Notes: a model not told the origin generated them from the letters alone. Shown: positions 33,437 through 42,077, numbered from the stretch's first letter. The stretch is 64,000 bases of DNA from Parathalassolituus penaei (GCF_026626885.1 NZ_JAPNOA010000059.1:310327-374326); one strand, 5' to 3'. A program made the numbers and translations.

Positions 33437-33456
33437 TCGCTGTCACCCTGACGGGC

Positions 33457-34638
33457 TTATTTCTTCTTCACTGGCCGATACCAGTTCGCCCAGCTGGCAA
33501 ACGCAGGCACGCTGCGGGTCTGAATCCAGACTTTGCCGTGGCCACGGAAGCGGCAGACCAGGCCTTCGCCGGAGAAGAACAGCGATTTGTAGCCGCCCAC
33601 CGACTGGATGTCGTAGTCGAGGCCGCTGGTAAAACCAACGATATTGCCGGTGTCGACCACGTAGTCACCAGCAACGTCGATTTCGATCATGGCGCCGTAG
33701 GTGTTGAACCAGAGGTCACCCTGGCCGCTACAGCGGATCAGGAACAGGCTTTCACCGGAGAAGAAACCTTTGGTAAAGCCCTGCCATTTGCTTTCAGCGA
33801 CCACTCCCATGCCGCTGGCAACAAATGCGGAGTTTTGCAGGAAGACTTCTTCGTTATCCAGATACAGGTGTTTAACGTCGCCCGGTGAGCCGGGGGCGAT
33901 GCCAATTTCACCCGGTACGGTGTCGGCGGTGAATTCGTTTATAAAAACCGATTCACCCGACATAAAACGACTGAGGCCACCCTTGGCGCGAGTTTTCATC
34001 AGCATATTGGTGGTCATGGAGGCCATGGCCGAGGCTTCCACCTTGATGGTTTCACCGGCGGGGATTTCGACCGATATAAAGCAGTAATCCGGTTGGCCGC
34101 TGAGTTGATAACGGAAGCCTTTGAAGCTTTCCGGCGCTGCCGGTGTATGGGGAGCCTGTGCTGTCTGTTGGCTATCCGGGGTCTGCGCTTTATCTACAGG
34201 GTTGGCTGCCGCCGGTTTGCCTCCGGCGATGACCTTGAGGCTGGTTGATGGCTGTTCCGGGCGTGCCGGTTTGGCGCTGGCAGCGCTGTTGGTTGTTTTC
34301 GCTACGGATACTGCGTTTGCCGCGCCCGCTGTGCTCGCCACTTCGCCAGTACCAACACCAGTACCAACACCAGTACCAACACCAGTACCAGCAAGCCCAT
34401 CAGCCGCTGGGGCAGCGGCCACCGGCTCCAGCTGGATACGGATACCAATGGCTTTCATGGCGGCAACCACCCGTTCGGCCATAGCAGCGTCGGTGTTGCG
34501 ACGAATACAGACCGGGGCGTTACGGACAATCTCGCGCGCTTTGGCATCGTCGACTTTTAACAGTTTGGCGAGGCCCGCCAGAGCGTCACGTGGGTTGGTG
34601 CCGGGCTCCAGTTTGCCAGTCAGAATCAGGTTATACAT
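33457..34638 (-). CDS. AIM24/TIGR00266 family protein with N-terminal extension
   Basis: A 393-residue protein in three parts: residues 1-75 form a small alpha/beta domain resembling the L7/L12-type ClpS-like fold; about 75-165 is a Gly/Ala/Thr-rich linker, including GTGV repeats encoded by three copies of a 12-base unit at 34351-34386; the rest is an AIM24 domain ('YQLSGQPDYCFISVEIPAGETIKVEASAMASM', 'SLFLIRCSGQGDLWFNTYGAMIEIDV', 'FSGEGLVCRFRGHGKVWIQTRS'). AIM24 domains are beta-sandwiches of unknown biochemical role. It is the last of three tandem AIM24 genes after an M48 peptidase. Confidence 0.88.
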   Translation of the reverse strand: MYNLILTGKLEPGTNPRDALAGLAKLLKVDDAKAREIVRNAPVCIRRNTDAAMAERVVAAMKAIGIRIQLEPVAAAPAADGLAGTGVGTGVGTGVGTGEVASTAGAANAVSVAKTTNSAASAKPARPEQPSTSLKVIAGGKPAAANPVDKAQTPDSQQTAQAPHTPAAPESFKGFRYQLSGQPDYCFISVEIPAGETIKVEASAMASMTTNMLMKTRAKGGLSRFMSGESVFINEFTADTVPGEIGIAPGSPGDVKHLYLDNEEVFLQNSAFVASGMGVVAESKWQGFTKGFFSGESLFLIRCSGQGDLWFNTYGAMIEIDVAGDYVVDTGNIVGFTSGLDYDIQSVGGYKSLFFSGEGLVCRFRGHGKVWIQTRSVPAFASWANWYRPVKKK

Positions 34639-34640
34639 GA

Positions 34641-35324
34641 TCAGGCTTTCCTTGCGATCAGGTTGGGAGTCAGGCTGCTGCCGAAACTTTGCGGGTTATG
34701 CGACTGACACCAGACGGTGCCACGACCGCTGAACTTGCATACCAGACCTTCGCCACCCAGGAACGAATGCAGCCAGCTTTTGCCCGCCTTGGTGATGCTG
34801 AAATCGAGCGTCTGTTCAAAGGCAACGATATGGCCCGTATCCACGATGTAGTCACCGTCCACTTCTACCGGGTAAATCGCCCCAAACGAACTGAGCACGA
34901 CTTTACCCTTGCCGGTAAGGGTCAGCCAGAAGATGTTTTCACCGGACAGCACCGACTTGAAACCTTGCCAGCCGATGTCCAGCTCTACGCCCTGTTCGCT
35001 GGCCAGAAAGGATGAGCCCTGCACAATCAGCTGCTCGTTATCGAGTTCGTGTACCAGCATGTCACCGGCCAGCGCGGTGCCAAGCCACAACTCGCCCTTG
35101 CCCCCCAGAGGCTCGAAGTGGTTCATAAAAATCGACTCGCCACCAACCAGACGTTTCAGCGCCTTGAGCACACTGCCTTTGCCTTTCTGGTGGGTGGTGG
35201 TCTCGATTTGCATGTTGCCACTCATGGCGATCATGGCGCCGGACTCAGTGGTGCAGACTTCACCCGGCTGCAGGGATACCCGTGCGGCGGTGTTGCCGGG
35301 GCGATGAATCAGTTCTACTTCCAT
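34641..35324 (-). CDS. AIM24/TIGR00266 family protein
   Basis: A 227-residue AIM24-only protein. 'LQPGEVCTTESGAMIAMSGNMQIETTT', 'NIFWLTLTGKGKVVLSSFGAIYPVEVDGDYIVDTGHIVAFEQTLDF' and 'LGGEGLVCKFSGRGTVWCQSHNP' mark the repeat-like strands of the fold. It ends 2 bases before the next AIM24 gene and starts 13 bases after the previous one, so the three are translated as one set. Confidence 0.88.
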   Translation of the reverse strand: MEVELIHRPGNTAARVSLQPGEVCTTESGAMIAMSGNMQIETTTHQKGKGSVLKALKRLVGGESIFMNHFEPLGGKGELWLGTALAGDMLVHELDNEQLIVQGSSFLASEQGVELDIGWQGFKSVLSGENIFWLTLTGKGKVVLSSFGAIYPVEVDGDYIVDTGHIVAFEQTLDFSITKAGKSWLHSFLGGEGLVCKFSGRGTVWCQSHNPQSFGSSLTPNLIARKA

Positions 35325-35337
35325 ATCCTCGGCTCCT

Positions 35338-35997
35338 TCAGAATTTCGGGTTCAGCCAGGAGCCCAACCCGGACAGGCTGCGGCTCTGGATGGTGATCTT
35401 GCCGTTACCTTCAATACGGGTAACCAGACCTTCACCTGAAAAAATCGACGAGAACAGGCCACCTGCCAGCTGCAATTTCAGCTCCATGCCGGGCTGCCAG
35501 GCCACCAGATGCGAGGTATCAACGATGTATTCACCGTCCACCTCCTTGTCGACCAGTGCGCCGTAAGCGCCGTACCAGAGTTTGCCGTTGCCGTGGGCGT
35601 AAAGTTTGAACAGACCTTCACCGGCCAGGAACGACACAATACCGGCCCACTTCACGCCCAGTTTGACCTCCGGGGTACAGGCCAGAAAGGCTCCGCCCTG
35701 CAGAAACAGGCCGTTTTCATCAATATCCACACAACGGATGTCACCCGGTGTGGGTTGCACCAGATACAAGGAGCGAGGCTCCTGGGTGTTGTTGGAAAAA
35801 CGGCTGATAAACAGGGTTTCACCACCCAGATATTTGCGCAGCAGACCACGCACCAGCCCACCGTTCAGCTGTGCGGTAAGGTCGATGTTGGCATCCATAC
35901 TCGACATGGCATTAGACTCGGTGACAATACTTTCCCCCGGAGCCAGCTCCACCTGCAAATGGGCAAATGCCTGCCCACCGTTAATCTCTACCTTCAT
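35338..35997 (-). CDS. AIM24/TIGR00266 family protein
   Basis: A 219-residue AIM24 protein, with 'LAPGESIVTESNAMSSMDANIDLTAQ', 'LFKLYAHGNGKLWYGAYGALVDKEVDGEYIVDTSHLVAWQ' and the final 'FSGEGLVTRIEGNGKITIQSRSLSG'. Its first 17 bases overlap the end of the M48 peptidase gene, which points to translational coupling. The three AIM24 copies differ clearly from each other, so the duplication is old and they may assemble together. Confidence 0.88.
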   Translation of the reverse strand: MKVEINGGQAFAHLQVELAPGESIVTESNAMSSMDANIDLTAQLNGGLVRGLLRKYLGGETLFISRFSNNTQEPRSLYLVQPTPGDIRCVDIDENGLFLQGGAFLACTPEVKLGVKWAGIVSFLAGEGLFKLYAHGNGKLWYGAYGALVDKEVDGEYIVDTSHLVAWQPGMELKLQLAGGLFSSIFSGEGLVTRIEGNGKITIQSRSLSGLGSWLNPKF

Positions 35998-37174
35998 CCT
36001 GCTCAGGCTCCTGTTCTGATTCCGTTACAAACTCCGAGACTGCCTGCTTCAGCGCCCGGAATTCCGAGTCGAGGTTGTAATAAGAGCGGTCCGCCCCGTT
36101 TTGTTGAATCAAATCCTGCAAGTTGGCGATGCGTTCGGCGGTTGCCGGATGACTGGCCAGCACCTGATAGGTAGCGGTTACCAGCTCGCGGGTATGTTCA
36201 TCGCCGAATTCTTGCAGACGTTTTTGTTCTTCCTGTTGCAGCCGCATAAAAAAATCATGCAGGCCGTGAGGATCAATATCGGCCTGTAATAACAAGCCAA
36301 AACCGAGGCGGTCGGCCTCTCGTTCAAAATCGCGGGAGTAACTCTGGTTCACCAGCACGGGGGCAGCTCCCACCGCCAGCCCAGCAAGGCCTGAGGCATC
36401 ACCAACCAACAGGTTCAGCAGCATATAGGTGCCCGCCGTACTGATAAGGTTGCGGGTGCCATGCTGTTCAGTAACGTGGGACGCTTCATGGGCCAAAACG
36501 CCCAGCAGTTCGCTGGCGTTATTGGCAGCCAGAATCAGACCGGAATTCACAACGATCCGTCCGCCCGGCAAGGCGAAGGCATTAATGGCGGGGTCGTTCA
36601 CAATAAACAGCTGGAACCGGTAAGGAGACTGACTCAGGGTATCGAGCAACGGCTGGGCTACCGGGGTTAACCAGCGCTCGACGTTGGCCTGTGGCATCAG
36701 CTGTTCACGCAGGCGGATTTCGTCCATGGCAGTATCAGCCATGGATTCTTCCCATGCCTGCGGAATCTGGCGGGCCGCCAGATGCACCACTCCACTCCAG
36801 CTGAAGTAAGTGCCTGCACACAGCCCAACCAGCAATAACAGGCTGGCCACTAACCACAGGTGTCCCTGGGCGTTCACCCGACGAGCAGCGCGATGCTGAT
36901 GTTGCAATTCAGGATGAGCACGCAGGGCGGGATGGTTCAGAACCGAACGGTCGGCGGTGAATAACGTCCAGCTCGGACAAGCGGGATGGGTGAAATACAC
37001 CAGTCGATTACGGGCACCGCCCATACGCATGAGCAGGCCATTAAAGGGCATTCGTACCGATTGCCCGCCGCCCTGAAACTGCAAACCGGTATCGGATAAT
37101 TCGAGGCTTCCAGACGATTTGCCTTTGGCAAACCCATCGAAGAAGGCGTGGGCAGGATACGTCTGGCTGTTCAT
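35981..37174 (-). CDS. M48-family metallopeptidase, membrane-anchored
   Basis: A 397-residue protease. Residues 1-95 are a cytoplasmic-type head, about 105-130 a membrane helix ('LWLVASLLLLVGLCAGTYF'), and then an M48 catalytic domain with zinc motif 'LGVLAHEASHVTEQHG' (HEASH) and the third ligand in 'RDFEREADRLGF'. 'AFALPGGRIVVNSGL' is typical of BepA/LoiP-type peptidases, which monitor the cell envelope. It heads the AIM24 operon. AAGGAA precedes the ATG. A role in envelope quality control with AIM24 partners is inferred. Confidence 0.9.
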   Translation of the reverse strand: MNSQTYPAHAFFDGFAKGKSSGSLELSDTGLQFQGGGQSVRMPFNGLLMRMGGARNRLVYFTHPACPSWTLFTADRSVLNHPALRAHPELQHQHRAARRVNAQGHLWLVASLLLLVGLCAGTYFSWSGVVHLAARQIPQAWEESMADTAMDEIRLREQLMPQANVERWLTPVAQPLLDTLSQSPYRFQLFIVNDPAINAFALPGGRIVVNSGLILAANNASELLGVLAHEASHVTEQHGTRNLISTAGTYMLLNLLVGDASGLAGLAVGAAPVLVNQSYSRDFEREADRLGFGLLLQADIDPHGLHDFFMRLQQEEQKRLQEFGDEHTRELVTATYQVLASHPATAERIANLQDLIQQNGADRSYYNLDSEFRALKQAVSEFVTESEQEPEQDEGRD

Positions 37175-37461
37175 TAACGCTTCCTTACGGGAACAAACAA
37201 AAGATTACCAAACGGAATCTGCCGTTTGATGACAAAAGCGTCAACCAGAAAAGGGCGCAATTGTGGCAGTATTGCCATTATTGATGGTTGCGCCAGCCAG
37301 AAATGAAGGCTGACGAGAATGCTCCAATCAGCCACTTATCGAGGAAAAATTGCGGGAGTGCCGATTAAAACCGCTATCGGGTCAATCAGAGGTTGGATTT
37401 TCCAACCCTTCACGTTGATTCGCCATGGCCGGAAAAAACAATCGGATGCGGTTAAATACTG

Positions 37462-37581
37462 TTCATCGGAGCAAACAACCATCCCTCCTCATCCAGTTGG
37501 TTGTTTGCTAGCGGAGAGTAAGAGACCTTACGTTCCTGTTGACCCCGTCTGGCGCCTGCTGTCCGGACGGGGCTTTTTTTT
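37462..37581 (+). ncRNA. candidate small RNA with anti-Shine-Dalgarno loop and strong terminator
   Basis: In a 437-base gap between genes, an 11-bp perfect stem (AGCAAACAACC at 37470-37480 with GGTTGTTTGCT at 37499-37509) encloses an 18-base loop containing CCCTCCTC, which is complementary to ribosome-binding sites. About 35 bases on, CCCCGTC/GACGGGG and eight T residues (37543-37581) make an excellent plus-strand terminator. No plus-strand gene ends just before it. The 5' end is a guess: TAAATACT at 37453 could be a -10 box but no -35 is convincing. Confidence 0.55.
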
Positions 37582-37611
37582 GCCTGTTATTCAGCCTCAG
37601 GCTGCCTGCGC

Positions 37612-38181
37612 TTATGAAACCGCGGCGAATACCTTGTAAAAGCTGGACTGGTCGTTGATGTTGATCGGCAGACGCAGTTTGCGGGAAATATCACTGGCGG
37701 AGAAAATTCCGCGAATACGGTGACGGTCGTGGTCAATCACCAGGCAGTGCTGCTGATGGTTGTCTTTCAGGAAGTTGATCACGTCGCCAATGGTGGAAAA
37801 CTCCACTTCTTCAATACTCATCGCCAGCAGGTCCTGCTTGCGAGTCATCAGATCCTTCACTTCCAGATCGCTACGGGATACACCACGTTTCATCGCTGCC
37901 AGAGTGATTTTTTCATCGCTCAGGTCTTCGGCAGAAATGATGCCGACGAATTGTTTGTCGCTGTTCACCACCAGTTTCAGGCGTACGTGAGTTTTGATCA
38001 TCACCGCACGGGCATGTTCAGCACCCAAATTCTTGTCGATTACCAGTGGTTCTTTCATCACGAAGTCGGTAAAGAATTCGAGTGCCATGGTATCCATGGA
38101 CATCTGGCGTGGGGTTTCTGGCCAGGCCAGTTCGTCTACGTTGGAAACAGTGAACAGGTTCAGTTTGCGCATACGGTTCAT
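37612..38181 (-). CDS. tandem CBS-domain protein
   Basis: A 189-residue protein, started at the ATG at 38181 because GGAG lies 7 bases upstream. Two CBS motifs follow an N-terminal 35-residue lead: 'VMKEPLVIDKNLGAEHARAVMIKTHVRLKLVVNSDKQFVGIISAEDL' and 'LMTRKQDLLAMSIEEVEFSTIGDVINFLKDNHQQHCLVIDHDRHRIRGIFSASDI'. CBS pairs bind adenine nucleotides and serve as energy or ion-strength sensors. No enzymatic domain is attached, so it should act on a partner. It overlaps no neighbour and is probably a single gene. Confidence 0.9.
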   Translation of the reverse strand: MNRMRKLNLFTVSNVDELAWPETPRQMSMDTMALEFFTDFVMKEPLVIDKNLGAEHARAVMIKTHVRLKLVVNSDKQFVGIISAEDLSDEKITLAAMKRGVSRSDLEVKDLMTRKQDLLAMSIEEVEFSTIGDVINFLKDNHQQHCLVIDHDRHRIRGIFSASDISRKLRLPININDQSSFYKVFAAVS

Positions 38182-38285
38182 AGGAGTACTCCTGCGGGAC
38201 GGGTGCAAAGGCCCCGTCCACCTTATTTTCTGGAATCGGATCGAATGGGTTGCAGAACAACCGGGATTAGTCAGTCAACGAGGAA

Positions 38286-38579
38286 TTACAGAGGGAAACG
38301 CGGTGGGCCGCGGCGTTGGACTGTTTCCGATGGCGAAAAGACCGGTTGTGCCGGAGGAGTGGGCAAAGGCACAACCAGGAGGAGAGCAAATAACAGCAGT
38401 GCAGGAGCCAGTAACAGGGACGCCAGCAACGCAGGAATAATATCCAGAATCGTTGAGGCACTGTCAGGCTGAAGTACCAGCTGCGGATCGAACATGCCAA
38501 ATTCAGGCTGTACTTCTACGCCACTGGCGAACAGGCCAATGGTCAGCAGAAAACCGGTGTACAGCAGAAAGCGGGTCAT
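38286..38579 (-). CDS. small hypothetical membrane protein
   Basis: A 97-residue frame from the ATG at 38579, preceded by GGAG. It has a hydrophobic N-terminus ('RFLLYTGFLLTIGLFASG') and a second hydrophobic stretch ('IIPALLASLLLAPALLLFALLLVVPLP'), then a polar tail, as in a small two-helix membrane protein. I do not recognise a family. It lies 104 bases upstream of the CBS gene on the same strand. The hydrophobic pattern and the ribosome-binding site make it plausible but not certain. The next 325 bases (38580-38904) show no gene. Confidence 0.5.
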   Translation of the reverse strand: MTRFLLYTGFLLTIGLFASGVEVQPEFGMFDPQLVLQPDSASTILDIIPALLASLLLAPALLLFALLLVVPLPTPPAQPVFSPSETVQRRGPPRFPL

Positions 38580-38904
38580 GATCGGCATCTCCAGTGGAGA
38601 ACTTCAACATCGGGCCTTGCCAGGAAAGCCGTTGTCAGAAGCCGGTACAAACAGGGACCCGCACATGCCCGAAACCCGGGACATATACGATGTCCATCTA
38701 TTCGGTTGACCGGGTCCTGGCGAACAAGTTCAGCTGGCAACACTATGATCTTAGACTGCGCCCGTCAGGCTGCTTTTGGCAATACAGCATTGACTGGATA
38801 GTCAGCGGCTTTATAACCACTGGCTCAAAATGACGAATCAAGAAGTGCTGACGTTGGCCGCCGAGGCCGCATACCACCTGCCTTACAGGCTGAAAACAGT
38901 ATTA

Positions 38905-39183
38905 TCAACAGCATTCCTGTTCCAGCTTCCATAACAGCTGCAAGGCTATTTCATCGCCACAACCTTCCAGATAGCTGTACAGGTTGTTCATCTGGGCACC
39001 GACAAAATAGAGGCTGTCCTGGCCCATTTGCTGCTGTTGTAACTGTTTATCCCGAAAATACTGACACCAGCGCGGGTCGCCATCTTCGGCAACCAGGTGC
39101 TGGTTCAGAATGTCCATCAGCTGACGGGCATTGCCGTCACAATCGATTCCGCAAAAACTGACATAACGGTCGGTACTGGTCAT
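38905..39183 (-). CDS. cowN: CowN, carbon-monoxide protection protein of nitrogenase
   Basis: A 92-residue protein; the ATG at 39183 is chosen because the family begins with 'MT..DRYVSF'. 'DRYVSFCGIDCDGNARQLMDILNQHL', 'DPRWCQYF' and the C-terminal 'GDEIALQLLWKLEQECC' match CowN closely. In Rhodospirillum rubrum CowN lets nitrogen fixation continue when CO is present and in vitro it shields nitrogenase from CO. No nitrogenase gene is in this window. Just upstream on the same strand is a CooA-like CO sensor, an obvious candidate regulator. Length is normal for the family. Confidence 0.88.
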   Translation of the reverse strand: MTSTDRYVSFCGIDCDGNARQLMDILNQHLVAEDGDPRWCQYFRDKQLQQQQMGQDSLYFVGAQMNNLYSYLEGCGDEIALQLLWKLEQECC

Positions 39184-39253
39184 GGTGGCTCCTGTTCGGT
39201 TGGAATTGCCCAGGTATCTGCGCCACTCTAGAACAACCGTACCAGCACGACTG

Positions 39254-39955
39254 TCAGCCAGCTGACAGTAACGACGAAGTATCCGCCAGCTGTTGTAACA
39301 GCCGACTGTCCAGCACCAGTAAATGATGGCGATCCGGCCGCTCCAGCAAGCCATCCCGAATCAGTCGGTTAATCACCGTCGACAGGGTTTGGCGCGAGGT
39401 TCCAAGCAGGCTGGCCAACAGGCCGGTATTGCCAGGCAAACGTAGTAAATGGCCACCCTGATTATCCAGCTCCAGCAACAGATAACGCGCCAGCCGCGAC
39501 TCCACCGAACGAAATGCCAGATCTTCAATCAGGTTAATGGCCTGATGCAGCATCAAACCCACCTCGCGTAGCGCCTGCACCGCCAGCTCTGGCGAATCGG
39601 TGATCAGGCGCGTGAGTTGATCAAGCGGCCAACTGATGGTGCTGCAGGATTCCAGTGCCGCCACCCAGGCACGGGTATGAGTGACGTACACACAGCCCGG
39701 ATTCAGACAGCCGAGGGTCAGCTCGCGTTGTTCGCCAGTCAGGAAGATTCGCGCTGAGCCTGTCTGCAAGCGGAACAGACGGTTATCGCCGCTGTCCGGG
39801 CGGCTGATGACCTCACCTGCGTCAAAAAAGCGCTGTATACCACCAGTCAGAGGTTCCAGCCAGGCCCTGGCCATTTGAGAACTGTCAGGATGCATACCGG
39901 GCACTCCAGCCAATATTTCAGCATTGTTCATGGCCTGCCGCGGTAAAACGAGCAT
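39254..39955 (-). CDS. CRP/FNR-family regulator resembling the CO sensor CooA
   Basis: A 233-residue regulator (a shorter start at 39931 is possible; neither has a clear ribosome-binding site). The sensor core 'GEQRELTLGCLNPGCVYVTHTRAWVAALES' resembles CooA, where the same place reads roughly GD-FC-H-RAF. The haem-binding histidine is kept (His93), but the neighbouring cysteine ligand is replaced by Val91. 'LASLLGTSRQTLSTVINRLIRDGLLE' is the DNA-reading helix-turn-helix. It likely binds haem and responds to CO, driving cowN 70 bases downstream. A TGTCATTATTGGCA motif upstream (39967-39980) might be its own site. Confidence 0.75.
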   Translation of the reverse strand: MLVLPRQAMNNAEILAGVPGMHPDSSQMARAWLEPLTGGIQRFFDAGEVISRPDSGDNRLFRLQTGSARIFLTGEQRELTLGCLNPGCVYVTHTRAWVAALESCSTISWPLDQLTRLITDSPELAVQALREVGLMLHQAINLIEDLAFRSVESRLARYLLLELDNQGGHLLRLPGNTGLLASLLGTSRQTLSTVINRLIRDGLLERPDRHHLLVLDSRLLQQLADTSSLLSAG

Positions 39956-40139
39956 TCACTAACACTGTCATTATTGGCAGTCGCACCATGAGATTGGGAG
40001 TGCATACAAAACGATCGATCAGTATTCATTTCCAGACCTCGATCAATATTTACGCCATTCAGGGTTTTATCATTTCTTCAGTTTCGATATTTGCCGCATG
40101 GATTACTGCCATTCGGCTAACTGTTTCAGGAGAGTTGCC

Positions 40140-40571
40140 ATGGGATTACTGGCTTTTTTTGGCTTCGGCCATGATGATAAAAACGCTGTGGTAGCACAGG
40201 CAGCAGCACGCCGTGCAAGCCAGAGCCTGAATATTGATGTATCCATCGCGGCCCATGAAAACTGGCTGACCCGTCTGGAAACCTATCTGGCCGGACGCAG
40301 TCATGAAGAGCTGGAGCCAGAGAAAATCGCCTGTGACAACAAGTGCGAGCTGGGCCACTGGATCTACAGTGAAGGTCAAAAGAATCTGGGCGACTTTGCC
40401 GCCTTCCATGATCTTCAGGCGGCTCACAAGATGTTCCATTTCAAGGCCTCATCCATTGTCAGTCTGCATCAGGCCAACCGTACCGAAGAAGCCCAGAAAG
40501 AGCTGGCCGGTGATATCCAGAAACTTAGCCACAAGATCAAACAGCGCCTGACTGACCTAAAGGCGATCTGA
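40140..40571 (+). CDS. CZB (chemoreceptor zinc-binding) domain protein
   Basis: A 143-residue soluble protein. The ATG at 40140 follows AGGAGAG. After a short head comes a CZB domain with its zinc residues: His in 'DVSIAAHENWLTRLETYLAGR', Cys in 'CDNKCELGHWIYSEG', and His in 'FAAFHDLQAAHKMFH'. Stand-alone CZB proteins in gammaproteobacteria bind zinc and can regulate chemotaxis or diguanylate cyclases through redox or zinc changes. It is probably monocistronic; a 12-bp inverted repeat follows. Confidence 0.9.
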   Translation: MGLLAFFGFGHDDKNAVVAQAAARRASQSLNIDVSIAAHENWLTRLETYLAGRSHEELEPEKIACDNKCELGHWIYSEGQKNLGDFAAFHDLQAAHKMFHFKASSIVSLHQANRTEEAQKELAGDIQKLSHKIKQRLTDLKAI

Positions 40572-40588
40572 TTTGTTCAAAAAATGAT

Positions 40589-40615
40589 CGTTATCCACAC
40601 CCAGTGTGGATAACG
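40589..40615. other. perfect 12-bp inverted repeat after the CZB gene
   Basis: CGTTATCCACAC and GTGTGGATAACG flank CCA. It lacks a T-run, so it may be a Rho-type or bidirectional stop, or an operator for the hydroxylase gene 176 bases downstream. The inner TTATCCACA is also the DnaA-box consensus, present on both arms, which may be accidental. Confidence 0.55.
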
Positions 40616-40790
40616 ACGCAATTCCCTGGCCGCTGCCTGTCTGGCTCAAGCAAACAGAAAAATCCCATTTTCAGCGAGGAAGTGTCATGTTACCTCGCCC
40701 ACCCCATCGCAATAATGGCTCCATCGCTGTGCAGAAATTCACCGGTTCCTGATTGAACTGTCGCTGCCAGCCCTCCGTACAACAACAAGA

Positions 40791-41969
40791 ATGGGCCATA
40801 CCATGACCGCCAAGAATCCTATGCTCGCCAAGCTGCAAGAAATCCTGCCTGCTATTCGCGCCAACGCCCACAAGGCGGAAGAACTGCGTCAGGTTCCGAA
40901 GGAAAATATCGAGATGCTGCATGGCATCGGTCTCAACCGCGCCTTCCTGCCGAAAGCGTACGGTGGCCTGGAAATTTCCCTGCCAGAGTTCACCGACTGC
41001 ATCGCCGCGCTGGCCGGTGCCTGCTGCTCCACAGCCTGGGCCTACAGCCTGCTCTGCACCCACAACCACCAGATGGCGATGTTCAGCAAGCAAGCCCAGC
41101 AAGAATTCTGGGGTGAAAACCCGGATGCCGTGGCGTCATCGTCCATTGCACCATTCGGTAAATACGAAGAAGCCGAAGGCGGCATTATCTTCACCGGTGA
41201 CATGAAGTGGAGTTCTGGCGTGGATCACGCCGACTGGATCATTGTGGGTCTGAACCGCATGATCAACGATGAAAAAGTCTACTGCTTCGCGGTGATTCCG
41301 AAGCGTGACTTCAGTGTCATCGACGACTGGTTCTCCGTTGGTATGCAGGGCTCCGGCACCAAAACTGCCCGTATCGAGGGTGTGTTTGTGCCAGAACACC
41401 GTATCCAGGCCGCCAAAGACATGATGGAGGGCCGTCATGTTGGTCGTGAGCTGTATCCGGACAGCAAGATTTACCACACCCCGTACCGCCCATATTTCGC
41501 CTGTGGTTTCGCCGCCATGAGCCTGGGTGTGGCCGAACGTATGATCGAGGTCTACAAGGATCTCACCAAAAACCGCGTGCGCGCCTACACCGGCGCCAAG
41601 GTCGGCGGTTCGGTCCCTCCGATTCTGCGCATCGCCGAGTCTTACCAGCAGGTCTGTGCAGCCCGCGCCTATCTGGAAAAAACCTGGAACGAACACAAGG
41701 AATTCGGTGAGCGTCACCAGTACCCAACCCGCTACGAGCTGGCTCACTGGCGCACCAACCAGGCTTATGCCATCAAGATGTGTGTAGAAGCCGTCAACCG
41801 CCTGTGGGCCGTTATGGGCGCTTCCAACTGGTACGAAGACCGTGAAGCCCAGCGTCTGTGGCGCGAATCCAACATGACCGCTGCGCACGCCTACACCGAC
41901 TATGATGTCTGCGCCCAGATCATTGGCCGCGAACTGCTCGATATGGAGCCGGACCCAAGCCTGCTGTAA
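40791..41969 (+). CDS. hpaB: 4-hydroxyphenylacetate 3-monooxygenase, oxygenase component (C2 type)
   Basis: A 392-residue flavin-dependent monooxygenase with the acyl-CoA dehydrogenase fold. It closely follows the C2 component of Acinetobacter baumannii: 'SLLCTHNHQMAMFSKQ', with the catalytic histidine region near residues 87-89; 'ASSSIAPFGK' near 111-120; and 'CAQIIGRELLDMEPDPSLL' at the end. It uses reduced flavin from HpaC and O2 to convert 4-HPA to homoprotocatechuate. It differs from the E. coli HpaB family. It starts about 30 residues shorter than the Acinetobacter protein; no earlier start is convincing. Confidence 0.93.
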   Translation: MGHTMTAKNPMLAKLQEILPAIRANAHKAEELRQVPKENIEMLHGIGLNRAFLPKAYGGLEISLPEFTDCIAALAGACCSTAWAYSLLCTHNHQMAMFSKQAQQEFWGENPDAVASSSIAPFGKYEEAEGGIIFTGDMKWSSGVDHADWIIVGLNRMINDEKVYCFAVIPKRDFSVIDDWFSVGMQGSGTKTARIEGVFVPEHRIQAAKDMMEGRHVGRELYPDSKIYHTPYRPYFACGFAAMSLGVAERMIEVYKDLTKNRVRAYTGAKVGGSVPPILRIAESYQQVCAARAYLEKTWNEHKEFGERHQYPTRYELAHWRTNQAYAIKMCVEAVNRLWAVMGASNWYEDREAQRLWRESNMTAAHAYTDYDVCAQIIGRELLDMEPDPSLL

Positions 41970-42077
41970 TCACACCAGCCTTAAAACTTCTTCCAACCCC
42001 GGCGGATTGCAGCTGACGGATGACGGTTCTGTACAAATGTTACCTCGTCGTCCGGCATACATTGATGTCTGCGGGCC

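Noticed and set aside
37319-37639. 106-codon frame over the candidate sRNA
   Set aside because: It runs through the terminator hairpin and its T-run, which a coding gene would not be expected to keep.
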